Source: Ochotona curzoniae
Lineage: Eukaryota > Chordata > Mammalia > Lagomorpha > Ochotonidae
Assembly: GCF_017591425.1 (NCBI RefSeq)
Contig: NW_024466413.1
Coordinates: 992,001 to 1,056,000 of the forward strand
Length of the DNA: 64,000 bases
Direction of reading: 5' to 3'
Shown: one piece after another, positions 35,227 to 46,325 of the stretch
Position numbering within the stretch: the stretch's first letter is position 1
Layout of the letters: every line of letters starts with the position of its first letter
Notes under the pieces: model-generated
The model's input: only the letters and a program-made list of their open reading frames with translations
Told to the model about the DNA's origin: nothing
Database searches by the model: none
Made by a program: the position numbers and the translations under genes

Positions 35227-35392
35227 GAATGTCTCAAACTTGAGCCAACATCCAGATTTGCCAGAGGACTAGTTAAAACAACTCTGGATCCCATTCCCAA
35301 AGTTCTGTTCCAATAGCACTTGCCTTTCTGACAAGGCCCCACGTGTTGCTGCCACTGCTGGCTCAGGAGCTGTACTTTGAGCACCACTGTCA
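35227..35392 (+). mobile_element. MER5A-like hAT DNA transposon remnant
   Basis: ATGTCTCAAACTTGAGCCAA, GAGGACTAGTTAAAACA, CTGGATCCCATTCCCAAAG, and at the other end TGTACTTTGAGCACCACTG. These match the MER5A pattern (CTCAAACTT...TTGAGAACCACTG) including its terminal inverted ends. It is non-autonomous and ancient. Confidence 0.7.
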
Positions 35393-35407
35393 GAGGCCAG
35401 CTCCAGC

Positions 35408-35859
35408 TGAGTTCTGAGCTCGAGAAGGGTGCGTGGAGTCGGCGATAAGACAAGACACACACTGACACTTGGTGCCCTCTTGCTCAAGAAGCTGTCCTTT
35501 CTGTTTACTCAGACACATCACAAGTCTCTGCACAATTGTTTGATTGTTCTGCTTTTACTTCATGACTAAGTGGGTGTGCACAGATGTTTGATTATTATTT
35601 ATTTCATGGTCAGCCAGGTGCTCTTAAAGATAGTTGTGTAAGTTACTATAATCAGTTTCTTTAAAGCAAGCCGTTATTCATTCTTCAGAAGTGGCCATTA
35701 GGTGACAGCCAGAACTCCAAGGCCAAGGCACAGATGGTTGCCTACTAATCAGTAAAACATTCCTACTACATCTTATTTTTACAACTTATCTATCACTTAG
35801 TGGGGGGAATACAACAAAAGAGAAAAAACATAAAGATCTAAGACAAAAAATTTCAAACA
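35408..35859 (-). mobile_element. Candidate retroviral LTR, antisense
   Basis: Read on the minus strand, the block starts TGTTTG and ends AACTCA (TG...CA). It contains a polyadenylation signal AATAAA (plus 35598-35603). It is preceded by a short purine-rich run (AGGGGAA) that could be a polypurine tract. Its AT-richness differs from the flanks. A second LTR was not found, so only one end is supported. It could equally be an unrelated AT-rich block, and no family was recognised. Confidence 0.4.
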
Positions 35860-36690
35860 TTAAATTCCCCTACAACTGCAGGCTCTACAACTTCATAAAC
35901 AAACAATAATCAAAAGTATATCTCTATGATGTTGATAAAATCGCCCTCTAATTAAAAAATTATGAAAGCAGCTAAAACAACTACATTTTCTGTGCTCTAA
36001 AGAGTTGCAAGGACAGGCTAACCTGTAAGGTCACAGTAACTGTATTTTTTGCCATAGCAGTTTCTGCTCATACTCCCATCACTTCCATTACTTTGTAAAA
36101 TTCTTACCAAGGTGTTTCCCTGAAGGCATGCTGCATGTCTGGGCCAGATTTCAGGGCAGTGGGTAGGCACACAATAAGGTGTCCAGAAGTGGCATGGCTT
36201 AATTGTACTCCTGTGTGTAGTTAAAGGCCCACTCACCAGAACATTGTTGATAACATTAACTCTCAAGCTCACGTTGGTTGCCAAAGCCATCTCACAGGAG
36301 CAAACAACAATGCCTCAATGGATTACAGAATACTTAGCGGGGTGCTTGAGTGTCCGTACACAAAGGGGGGGTGAAACTGAATCAAGGTGGTCAGAGATAT
36401 CCCTTGGGCCCTGCCAAGCAGGGGAGCTGTTCTCTTAACACCTTTGTGCCATCTCCACCTACTGCACGGACCCCAGCAGACCACTGTACAGAGAACCCCA
36501 AAACTCCCCAGAAGGAGATAATGGTGTTTCCTGCCAAGTGAATGACACCGGCGTTGTCCCTCCGGCAATGCCGCAGTGAGTCTGCCGGCATTTTGAAAGG
36601 ATCCCTGGTGTTAATGACCCATTGGAGCAGGAGAACCAGCTATGCTTTTCTCTGCATCCTGCCTGCGCAGGCAACAGCATGGTTAACTAG
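35860..36690 (-). other. Sequence attached to the candidate LTR, possible degraded proviral interior
   Basis: Minus-strand reading frames (for example 36290 to 36018, 90 codons with an NVS sequon and several Cys/Trp) lie just upstream of the candidate LTR in the sense of that strand. They look somewhat glycoprotein-like, but I recognise no specific family and the frames are broken. The identification as retroviral rests only on position beside the LTR candidate. Confidence 0.25.
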
Positions 36691-37240
36691 GGCTCTGGAT
36701 ATGGGCCAGTGAGTGTGTGTGGCTCATTTCCTCCTAGGTGATGCCCTCCTGTGGGATTCCAAATGGAGCCATGGAGTGTCTGTAGGAGAGAGGGAGGGGA
36801 AGGCAGGGAGGGCAGAGAGGCCAGAGTGGGGACATGAAGTGAGCTTACATACCGAGTCACAGTTGCCTGCCTGTGCTTGGGGCAGGCCGTGCTTCTCTTC
36901 CAAGCCCTCTTTTTGACCTTCTGCAGGGAATGCCACATGTGGTATCTGCTGTTGTCCTCTGAGCACCTTGAGTGTGGAGGTTCTGTGTGCAGGTGACATG
37001 GAGAAGCTTGGATGGTCTACCTGAAATGACGAGGCTGATGCGTGAATTGGATTTTGCCGACGTGGGTCTCTGGGGCTGCAATTACTGCCTTCTCCCCAGA
37101 GGATACCCAAGCTGCAGGCATCGCCTATTGTGCAGCACAGCCTTGGCTACGGCTTCCTGCCCTATATCTCTCCCCTCCTCCACCCTCCAGCAGCACTGCC
37201 CTTATGCTTGACTCAGGCTGGTCTCTTTCTCTTCCTCTAG

Positions 37241-37294
37241 GGTTCCCTGGGTCTGCCTGGACCCCCCGGGAGAGACGGCAGCAAAGGCATGAAA
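37241..37294 (+). CDS. COL22A1: COL22A1 collagen exon, 54 nt (GSLGLPGPPGRDGSKGMK)
   Basis: The acceptor is TCTCTTCCTCTAG and the donor is ATGAAA|GTGAGT. It is six perfect triplets, phase 0, the ancestral 54-nt collagen exon size. It differs from human by one residue (MK for MR). Confidence 0.97.
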
Positions 37295-38113
37295 GTGAGT
37301 CCTGTTCCTGGAGCTCCAGCACTGTTTGGGGCCTCCTGGTCAGAGCCCCAGGCAGCTGTTGCTATGGCCAGGCCTGGGCTGGAGCGTCTCCTCTGTCCCA
37401 GGATCTTCCCAGGTCCCTGGAGCTCAGCCCAGCTGTTGCCATCTGGGTGTGTCTCCTGAGTATAGTGGGAAGCAGACTGACCAGCAGTCTTCTTAGCCCC
37501 AATGTCTGGATGTGGGACCTACCCTTGCAGGGTGAGGCATCTGCCAAGTTCCCGGTCCCGAGCTACAGGAGCTGGATGAATCCCCAGTAGTATCCTGCTG
37601 CAGAATGCCTGGCTAGCCTCACACCTTGAATTGACACATGCTTCAGAAACCCAAGGGCTCCATCACAGCCCTTCCGCCCTGGAGGAAAGGGGCTCTTCCT
37701 CTCCACTGAGAACTCAAACAGAAGTGAGTCTGGCTGCTCCACCTCACTGTCCCCTCCAGCCAGGCATGATCAGGTGCTATTGTAGGAACCTGTCTGGGAA
37801 CCCCCCACACATCTGCAGCCCATGAATCCCCAGGCTCTGGGCTCTCAGTGCCCAGGTGGCAGCATCCTGGTCAGCATCACCAGGATGCCACTGCTGGGCT
37901 TCTCCCATGCTATGGGCAGGTTCAGTTCTGTTTGTCCCCAGCAGGGAGCAGGAGCTGGAGTTAACACAGAGTGCTGTGATGGCATGGAGAATAGCCAAGG
38001 GGAGCCAGGGACCCTTCACCTCAGCTGAGTGTTGAGCTGCAGGGGCCTGGTGCCTGGGGCTGCCTAGACCTGTCTTCTGCTAGCTCTGACCTGGTGCTGT
38101 TTTGTGTGTGCAG
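37295..38113 (+). other. COL22A1: COL22A1 intron, 0.8 kb
   Basis: GT-AG intron of unique, GC-rich sequence. I see no repeat or other feature in it. Confidence 0.9.
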
Positions 38114-38167
38114 GGCGAGCCAGGACAACTCGGGGAGCCGGGCCTGCCTGGAGAGGTGGGCATGCGG
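38114..38167 (+). CDS. COL22A1: COL22A1 collagen exon, 54 nt (GEPGQLGEPGLPGEVGMR)
   Basis: The acceptor is TTTGTGTGTGCAG (poor pyrimidine tract, GT-rich) and the donor is ATGCGG|GTAAGT. It is six triplets, phase 0. Human differs only at E to Q. Confidence 0.97.
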
Positions 38168-39001
38168 GTAAGTGCTGCTTGACACTGCTCGATGTCTCCA
38201 AGACAAGTTCCAGTGTGCAGCTGTGCACATCTAGACATCTCTGTGCAATTCTTCCTAAATCCATGGAAAATGCATCATGTCATACTTGGCCACTTATCCT
38301 TTGCACATAAAGAGAGATTGGAGACACTATTGCTCATCAATACAGGAATGCACCACCTATTCTCTTAAACTACACTTGATGTTCTGTGAGAAGGATGTGT
38401 CGTAATTTATATAGCCTCCCTCTGATGGATGCACCTGGGAACAGTTTCTAATCTCGGTTCTGTTAAAATCAGCAAGGTGATAAATATGTGCATATGGGTA
38501 TGTACTGTGTTTTGGTTATGGCAACAAGATGGACGTGGAAGTCGCGAGAGTTTTGATTGAAATGTTTGCTTCTGTTTAGGTAGAACGTGCTGGCGTCCTC
38601 CATGGCAGGATTCATGCTGTGGGGAGCAGAGGAGCCCCAGGCTCTAGAATCTCAGTTTTCACCAGGCTGAACCCATGGCAAAGTGTGGGTGACAGGCCCC
38701 AGGAGTTTCCTCCTGTTATGGAGGCTGTGAGCGTGTCCAGGCCCGATCACATGGAGGCTGAGGGGCAGGGACCGTGAGCAGGAGGACTTGTTACTGCTGC
38801 TCTGCTGGTGGCCCAGGGCACATACTCTTGAATCTCAGCAATCTGGCTGTGGCCAGGGCTCCATAGGTGCTCTCCATAGAGCAGAGCCACAGAGGCCAAT
38901 AATGGCCCAGGAGACGTGGGGTGGGAAGCTTGGGCTGGGAGTGACAGAGGTGCCTTGCCTTTTTCCCGCATCCTCATCCTTGTACCTGTGTCACTCTGCA
39001 G
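38168..39001 (+). other. COL22A1: COL22A1 intron, 0.8 kb
   Basis: GT-AG intron. Nothing beyond unique sequence was recognised. Confidence 0.9.
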
Positions 39002-39055
39002 GGACCCCAAGGACTGCCTGGAGTCCCTGGACCTCCGGGACACGTTGGAGCGCCT
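39002..39055 (+). CDS. COL22A1: COL22A1 collagen exon, 54 nt (GPQGLPGVPGPPGHVGAP)
   Basis: The acceptor is GTGTCACTCTGCAG and the donor is GCGCCT|GTAAGT. It is six triplets, phase 0. Differences from human: L for P, V for L, H for R. Confidence 0.97.
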
Positions 39056-40576
39056 GTAAGTGGAAGCAGTGGTGTGAGAAGGGCCCTGACCACCTGCCCC
39101 AAAGTCAGGGGCGGCTCCCTGCTCTCTCACTGCACCTCTGCAATGAGTCCCTGTTGGGTAATTCCCCGATGTGGAGGAAGTGCTGGTCTTTCCTGTTAGA
39201 CTAGAAACTCTCAAGTGCTGCCGTGTGTGAGAGCAGCCTGGAGAATGGATCTAAACATGACTTCCTGGGACCACATTCCCAGATGCTGCAGCAGAGGAGA
39301 GCCCGGGGATGTGCATTTGCAGCAGGACCCTGGGAGTGGCTGACACTTGCCCACTGCCTGTCCAACCCTCTTCTCCTGGAGTCTGTTGTGGCCTCAGCCC
39401 TTGGAGCAGGGCTGGACACATGACAAGCACTGAACGAAGCTGCACACAACACAAGGATGTGCTGTGTAAGAGCAGGCTGGCTCCTGGAACATCTTTTCTG
39501 CTCTTGATTCTCTTTGAGAAAGATGTGAGGCTGTTTCCCAGGAAAGATGTGAGCACACAGACAAGCCAAACAGCCCGAGAGAGGCGAGAGAGGTTGTGAG
39601 GTCTCTGGTCTCATTACACATCAGATGTCGGGCTTGTGAGCGTCCACTCACCTGCTGACCCTCCGCTGTTCAGGACAGCACCTGCAGCTTCAACCCCGTC
39701 TTTGTCTGGTTGTTATTGCTGGAACCGACACCTCGGTGCAGGCAGTGCCTATCATATCCATGTCAGGGACTGCCCACTGGTCCTTTTCTCCAGAAAGAAG
39801 AGGGGAGTGCATGGCAGTGGTACACAGCAACATTAATACAGTAACATTAACACAGTACACGTGTTTCCTGCAGGGCCCTGTCCTGGGAGCAGTTGTACTT
39901 CCTTTAGTGAGTTCTGGTGTAGTCTGCCTGGGCAGTACTGTGCCCAGAGAATACTGGCAGCAGCCAGGCCATGTACTCATTCCATCCTTCCCTGCAAAAC
40001 TGCTAGATACCAATGCCAGCCATGTGATGGGCACAGTTGCTTGTCATCATCAATTCATTTAACAAATGTGTGTTGCATGTTGTTCAAGGTGGCAGGCTCT
40101 GCTCTAGTCTCTGGGTCCCCTTCCACTCTCCTGAGGGAGGCTGAAACCGTGTCATAGAGGGCTGCAGTGTCTGGAGAGGGGCAGGGGTGGGAGGGATGGT
40201 ATCTACGTGAGGGACTCGGAGGCGACCCCCCTGCTTGGGTGCAGGGGCAGGAGCTCCCAGCCTGGGATTTGGAAGCTGACCTGGAGGAGAGGGGGGAGCA
40301 TACAGGGATGGGCAGTCACCCTCACCTGCAGGAGGTGGGAGATGTGGCTCACAAGGGTTGGAGTTTTGGGGGACCCTTTCTGTAGTCCACCATCGTGACG
40401 GCCTCTGGACACCCAGTCCTTGTCCTGGAGGATGCCTGGTTCAGCCCCTCAGGCTGAGGTGAGGAATACAGGCTCCTTTGGCTTCACTTACGTCATGGGG
40501 GGCGGTGTTTACGACCACCCCCTGCAGGCCGGGCCTCTGAGTGGGTCCTGTATCACGGCTCTCTGTCTTCCACCAG
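39056..40576 (+). other. COL22A1: COL22A1 intron, 1.5 kb
   Basis: GT-AG intron. A probable L2 fragment lies at 40045-40160. The rest is unique sequence. Confidence 0.88.
40045..40160 (+). repeat. Probable L2 LINE fragment
   Basis: ATCAATTCATTTAACAAATG, GTGTTGCATGTTGTTC and GGCAGGCTCTGCTCTAGTC resemble the L2 3' end (TTCATTCAACAAATATTTATTGA...GGCACTGTTCTAG). Confidence 0.45.
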
Positions 40577-40621
40577 GGCCTGCAAGGTGAACGAGGGGAA
40601 AAGGGAAAGCCAGGAGAGAAG
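40577..40621 (+). CDS. COL22A1: COL22A1 collagen exon, 45 nt, with integrin-binding motif GLQGER
   Basis: The acceptor is TCTTCCACCAG and the donor is GAGAAG|GTAGGT. It is five triplets, GLQGERGEKGKPGEK, phase 0. GLQGER (40577-40594) is one of the two GxxGER-type motifs reported for collagen-binding integrins in collagen XXII (established knowledge). It is intact here, so cell binding through this site should be conserved. Human reads TRG where this chain has KPG. Confidence 0.97.
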
Positions 40622-41256
40622 GTAGGTACCGTCTATACCCGGTTTCATGAGAGAAGGGGGTAGCTGGGGCCCCAACCTGCGCGTGCTGCTGTGTGTACAC
40701 ATACATACAGGTGCACACCTGCATGAGTGTCCGTGTGTCTTGGATGAAGGCAGATGTAGGAAGTGTGTCCATCTCCCCCTCTACATGTCAGCTGTGTGAG
40801 GGAGGCCCTGGTCCCTGCGCCTGCAGGGCCACGGTCCTTGCCAGGGCGAGGGCAGAGAGATATCCAGCTCAGAGAAGTTTGAGGTGAGTCCTGGATGGAA
40901 ATGAATGGCAGTGAATTTGCGTCTCGCTTCCTGGTCCTGTGACTTCTCCTGGTTGTGGGCAGAAGTGGGGTGCTGGTGGTGACAGCAGTGGCATGGGTGG
41001 CCCGCATTTGGGTGTCAGCTCAGGTTCTCAGGGTTGATCGCACAGAAGCCGACTCCTCTGAGTGTCAGGGTGTAACAGGAACTCTGCAGTCACATTCATG
41101 CATGTGTGTTGATGCCAGGAGCTACTCAGGGTTCAGATGGGTGCCACCCTTCCCAGCAATGGCTGGGACCATTGTTTGCGTTCCTGAAGGCCCCCTACCC
41201 TGAGCCATGTCACACCTTTCAGAGGTGGCTCTGTCCTATCTTCCCACCCTACTTTG

Positions 41257-41523
41257 TTTTTAAAGATTTATTTGAGAGAGTTACAGAGACACACAGAATG
41301 CGAGGTCTTCCTTCTGCCGATTCACTCCCTAGATGGCCACACTGGCCTAGGCTGAACAGGTAGACGCCAGCAGCTTCAGTGTGGGTCTCCTGCGTGGAAG
41401 GCAGGGGCCCATGCCAGCAGTGTGGGTCTCCTGCGTGGAAGGCAGGGGCCCACGCCCCTGGGACATCCTCTGCTATTCTCCGTAAGCCATTGCATTAGCA
41501 GGGGACTTGATCAGAAGTGAAGC
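41257..41523 (-). mobile_element. CSINE, antisense, first part of an interrupted copy
   Basis: TTTTTAAAGATTTATTTGAG tail, GATTCACTCCCTAGATGGCC, then a 41-bp internal duplication, then GGGGACTTGATCAGAAGTG. The copy stops in mid-element where the sense CSINE at 41524 begins and resumes at about 41846. Confidence 0.88.
41377..41458. repeat. 41-bp tandem duplication inside a CSINE
   Basis: 41377-41417 and 41418-41458 both read CAGTGTGGGTCTCCTGCGTG, then GAAGGCAGGGGCCCA, diverging only in the last few bases. A standard CSINE has one copy of this segment. Confidence 0.95.
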
Positions 41524-41840
41524 GGGGGCTGACGTGGTGATGCAGCCAGTCAGTCCTCTATGGTAATGCTGGTGTCCCATATGGGCATCGATCCAACCCA
41601 ACTGCTCCACTCCTGATCCTGCTCCCTGCTAGTAGCCCAGAAAGGCAGCAAAGAATGGGCCAAGGTGTTTGGTCCGTGAGCCCGTGTGTGGGACGTGAAA
41701 GAATCTCCTGGCTTCCAGCTTTGGATCCACCCAGCCCTGGCAGTCTCAACCATTTGGAGAGTGAATCAGTGGATGTAAGTTCTCTTTCCATCTCTCTGTG
41801 TAACACTGACTTTCAAGTAAAATAAATAAATAAATCTTGA
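41524..41840 (+). mobile_element. CSINE, sense, inserted into another CSINE
   Basis: GGGGGCTGACGTGGTGATGC head, GTCCCATATGGGCATCGATC, TGCTCCACTCCTGATCCTG, TTTGGAGAGTGAATCAGTGG, then AATAAATAAATAAATCTTG tail. It is complete. Flanks AGAAGTGAAG and AAAAGTAGGA look like a diverged target-site duplication derived from the host SINE. Confidence 0.9.
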
Positions 41841-41845
41841 CAAAA

Positions 41846-41932
41846 GTAGGAGAGCAGCCAGGTCATGAGCTGTGCCCTATGGGATGCTAACCCTGCAGGC
41901 CATAGCTCTACCCACGCGCCACCGTGGCACTC
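41846..41932 (-). mobile_element. CSINE, antisense, second part of the interrupted copy
   Basis: AGGAGAGCAGCCAGGTCATG, CCCTATGGGATGCTAACCC and CACGCGCCACCGTGGCACTC form the head part missing from the copy at 41257-41523. Confidence 0.85.
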
Positions 41933-44899
41933 CTTCTCCTAGAACTGTAGAGCTGTTTGGTTTTGAAGCCATTTTCTTTTATTTCAGTGTATCTGGGAAG
42001 TCAGCATCCCGATGTTGAGTGCCAGCCTGGGGCAGATGTTCTGTAGGATTCACCCTGGGAGGCCTGATACCTTTCATCCAGTTCCACGGGCTCTGGGCGG
42101 TGTGTCTGCTGGTCTGCTCTGTGCTGCTACTGCAGAATGGCAGGACTGAGCGAATGGATGCCCCGCCTTCCCCACTCTGTAAACAACGTGTAGCCCACGT
42201 ACCCGTCCCCTGGTGGGGATGGTGCAGTTAGGGCCAGGTTGCTGCTCCGCGGGACTTTTTCGCATAGCTGTAGCCTGGTTAAATTCCCTCAGGGTTCTTT
42301 GTCTTGGCACAGGTCAGATCACTGGTCCAGAAACGGAGCTCGTCTGTGACTCTGAAGCTCTGTCATTGGTCGCTCATATGACAGAGAGGCAGGGGCTGGT
42401 GTTAGGTGTGTTTGCTTAGTCTCCATGTTTTGAGCTTTAATAGGTAAAACTTTCACACAATGCCTCCCCCGCCCCCCACCCTGTCATTAGGAGTGGCAGC
42501 TGTCTAGGCCTTGGCGGGTTTTGAGGGGTCTGCAGCTATCTCCTCACTTGTATCCCCTCTCTGTGGCTGCTTCCCTGCCCACTGTGGGGCTGTGAGGGAC
42601 GTACCTGGAATCGGGTGGGCCCTGGAAAGCTGGCTGTCCTGCCTCAAGCTCACAGGGAGGCAAGTGAGATGAGGAAGCAGAAGAGGGCGTGTGCAGTGCA
42701 TCCCTGGCACAGACACCTACTTCTGGTTCCTCTTGTGTTCTAAGAGGCTTCTGTGCGCATGTGCAATGCCCTGGCTCGGCTGCTTGCCCCCAAGGGATGC
42801 TGGCAGCTTGGTAGAACCCTTCGGTAGATGCTGCATTCCTGCCTGGAGGCTGTGTGATCCATCTGGTCCGGACTCGGGACCATTAGGGAAGACTCTTGCT
42901 TGCACAGCCAGGGAGTCTGAGATGGGAGCACACCGGCTTGCTGTGACAGAAAGGAGAGCAGGGCCCCAGGTTACTCCTTGTGGGCAGGCTCTCCCTGCTT
43001 TGAGGGGTCACAGGGAATGCAGGCTGATTCGCTCTTCCTGGAGTCCCTGGGAGTGGGCACTGTTGGGTCCTGTGCCCAGCATGGGCTTCATGATGCCCAG
43101 CTCACAAGACTGCCCCCTCTCCCCTCTTGATGGTCCTGGGCTCATCCTTCTTGGAGCCCAGGCTGTTACAGGTGAGAGTCCCATGCTGACAGAGGGCATG
43201 GTGTCCTTGCAGAGTGGCCGTGAACTCCCTTGGGAGGGAGAGTGTGCCTCATTCATCTGCTTGTGTTGAGGCCCACCATGTGGTTGGAATACAACAAGGG
43301 CTCACTCAGGTGTGTTCTGGTGGGAACCATCGCATTGCTAACTGGGGACGCGTGCTGGTTCATTTCCGAGTGTCATGGCACTCCAGGTCCACAGGGACTG
43401 TGTGACATGCCTGACGCAGGTGCTTCCCTTGAAAGCTTATGTATCTGCACACCCTTGCTTAACCCACAAGTTCAAAGTTATTATGAGGATTTGGGGTCCA
43501 TGTCAGAGGTCATGAAATTAGCAAGGGAAGAAGAGGACTTACCTAAATCTCCCCCCACACACTTTTCCTGCCACCTGTGCTGCCTCCTGATGCTCAGCAA
43601 CAGCAAAGAGGCTCCCAGAGCAGCTTCTGGCTGAGCAAGGAAGCTGGTGCCAGTGGCCCTGGACGGCCCTGTCTGACCTTGAGGAGCAAGAAGACCACGT
43701 AGGGAACAGGGTGGGCAACGGAGCGATGCCTATGAAGAGGGTGCTAGGAGGCTGTGTGGTGAGCGGTGCATGTAGGAGGAGGCTGGGTGAGGGTCAGGAG
43801 GCTGTCACTGGAGGAGGAGCTGGAGGGACCCCAATCTGCCCTGCTTCCTGGGGCCACAAGTTGGCACTACAGACGACTTCTTGGTTTCTAAAGTCATGGT
43901 GATGGTAGATGAGGTCTGTCCTGTGCATGTGCAAAAAGAGGGAGAGACACCTCCACAGCCCCCTCCCACAATAAATGTCAGACCAGCAGCAACTATCAGA
44001 AATGAATATCAAGGACAGGCAGGAAAAAAAAAGTTTTAGGCTTTAAGTGGAGCGCAGGCTCCCCCTGCTGTCAGAGAGTGATAACTGCAGCCAGTGGACC
44101 TGCAAGCGGACCCCTGGGCCTGGCTTAGCACTCAGCACCAGGGGAGCAAGGCCAGCTGCACTGTGGTTTTGTGCACACCCACCCCCGGTTCATACAGGAC
44201 ACGATGACCAGGGGAGCCTCCTGGAGCTGTAATCCATCCCGTTCTCCAGCCCAGAGAGGCAGCTGAACCCAGAGTGGGCAGCCTCTGAGTGATGGCAGCT
44301 CACCCAGGTGTGGATGGATTAGAGCATGGGTGAGGGGCTCTTGTTTCAGCTCTGATCCTTCTCCCCACTTCTGCTCTTCCCACCCATCTTGCTGGTCCCA
44401 ATTTGTCCTCGCTTCCCATGCTCTGTGCCTTGGTTCTGGTTCTGCTTAACCAACGTGGACTGTACGAACTGTCCCTCCTGCGTGCGGTTTCCCTACCCTG
44501 CTCCTCACAGCAGCTTTTTTGGATACATAGAAGATGCATGGATTTCAATCTGTTTTGCTCCCAAAATGAACTTGATTTTTTTAAATGTTTGGTTTCCACT
44601 GATTGTTTTTTTTTTAAACCTTATGATGGCCACCTAGCTGTAGGTGGGGAAAACAAGGCACGAGCACTTCCTGTCTTGAGGTTGTCCAACATGCAGGGCT
44701 TGGGATTTGAGCTGAATCCCAGGGCTCAGCCCCACTTCATGGTCCCCTCATGGTCCTCCGTCAGTCACCATCCAGACCAGGGCAGGTGTGACAGAGCGGC
44801 CCAGTGCCAGGCTGTGCAGTGACTCAGCTCTGGTTCTGCCCTGTTGCTGCCACCTTGGCTGAGCTGGCATGCTGCTGCCTGCACGTCCCCTCTGCCTCT

Positions 44900-45068
44900 C
44901 TCGTCTCTGGATCAATTCATCAATCTCTCTCTCTTTCATTCTCCGGGGTCTTGGCCACTGCCTGCCTCTCTCCCTTTCTGTCTCTGGCTCTGTCCTCCCC
45001 CAAACCTCCCCCTCTCCCAGCTTGCTTCCTTCCCTCTCCTGGCCTCTCATTCCCATTTCTCTCTCAGC
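44900..45068. repeat. Pyrimidine-rich tract
   Basis: C/T-rich + strand run (TCAATCTCTCTCTCTTTCAT, GCCTCTCTCCCTTTCTGTCT, CCCCTCTCCCAGCTTGCTTC). It explains the Ser/Leu/Pro-rich long ORFs here. Confidence 0.65.
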
Positions 45069-45377
45069 CCCTGCTGTGGCTCAATGTTTTGGTACCCCTG
45101 TATATCTGCATGGTGCCCCTCCATGTGCTGGCTGCTGAGCTGCAGGTCGGAGAAACCTTGGCTGTTGTGCCCACCCCCAACCGCGTCTCGTCCTGCTGGT
45201 GCAAAGAAATGAGATACAGGGCACTGGGCAGAGCCCCGTATTTCAGGCAGAATATGGAAGTTGGGCCAGCCGGCATGCCCCTTGCTGTGAGCACTGGAAG
45301 TGACAGGGTTCAGGGAAGTGGGGAGCTGCTGCAGGAAGGAGCTCAAGGGCCAGCATGGCGCACCACGGTGGATAACA

Positions 45378-45665
45378 TCAGCACTGTCACACTGGATTCC
45401 CACATAGCTCCGGTTGCAGTCCCAGCTGCTCCACTTGCTATCTGGCTTGCTGCTATGTGCCTGGGAAAGCAGCACACATTGCCCAAGTGCTTGGGCCCCT
45501 GTACCCACCGGGGAGGAGAGAATTTCCAGGCTTCTGACTTGGGCCTGTTTGAGCTGTAGCCATTGTGGTCACTTGGGGAGTGAACTAGTGGATGAAAGAT
45601 CACCAGCTCTGTCTGTCTTGCTTTCTGTAACACACTATTTCAAATGAATGGAGAGATCTTAAACA
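45378..45665 (+). mobile_element. CSINE, sense
   Basis: GTCCCAGCTGCTCCACTTGC, GTGCCTGGGAAAGCAGCAC, CCCAAGTGCTTGGGCCCCTG, ACTTGGGGAGTGAACTAGTG and TATTTCAAATGAATGGAGAG follow the CSINE order. The head is diverged. Confidence 0.88.
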
Positions 45666-46059
45666 AAACAGAGACCACTAGACTGGAAGTTAGTGGTGAC
45701 CTCATCATGTGACGCTGCCCTTGGCATGTCCTCAGGCTATGGGGGTTTCTGATCTATGTATGTGGGTGCTATGCATCCTTCAGCCACCACAGGGAGCAAG
45801 GTAAGGCTCCAATGGGCCGCCCAGGGGCCCCTGTTCAGACTTGGTGGGGTCAGAGAAGCAGATGGCAACTGGGAGTCAGGACCGTTGGTGCTGGTGCCCA
45901 GCCGGGGCCGTATGGCTTTGCATCCCAAACCTCACCTTGTTGACTTGCTCTAAGCCCTCAAACTGGTCGTGCCTACAGGGTTTGGAAAAGAGATGACAGA
46001 CTCGGGTGACTGTCTCCAAGCCCCCGAGTGTAAGGAAGAGTTCTTTTGGAAAGGTAAAG

Positions 46060-46325
46060 TTAACAGAGGGGTGGGTTGGGGGAGTGAATTTTTCATCTAC
46101 TGGTTTACTCCCCATTGGCCACAGGCTGAAGCCAGGAGCCAGGAGCTTCCTCCAGGTTTCCTACTTGGATGCAGGGGCCCAAGGACTTGGGTCATTTTCC
46201 ACTGTTTTGCCAGGTCCATTAGCATGGAGGTGGTTTGGGAATAGAGTAGCCAGGGCTTGAACTGGTGCCCATGGAGAAGCCAGTGTCACAGGTGGCAGCT
46301 TTATCCACTATGCCCAAGCAATACC
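46060..46325 (-). mobile_element. CSINE, antisense
   Basis: TCTACTGGTTTACTCCCCAT, GCCAGGAGCTTCCTCCAGG, GATGCAGGGGCCCAAGGAC, TGCCAGGTCCATTAGCATGG and GAACTGGTGCCCATGGAG. The right end is head-like (TTATCCACTATGCCCAAGC) and the tail end is eroded. Confidence 0.85.

Larger units (their letters stand above)
33046..37240 (+). other. COL22A1: COL22A1 intron, 4.2 kb
   Basis: GT-AG intron with several generations of repeats: CSINE fragment (33770-33905), MIR (34612-34835), MER5A (35227-35392) and a candidate retroviral LTR plus attached AT-rich sequence (35408 to about 36690). The stretch 34070-34340 is AT-rich unique sequence. Confidence 0.88.

Noticed and set aside
44804..45559. 251-codon plus-strand ORF, the longest in the window
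   Set aside because: It runs through a pyrimidine-rich tract into a sense CSINE. The Leu/Ser/Pro/Cys-rich composition is a product of the C/T-rich DNA.
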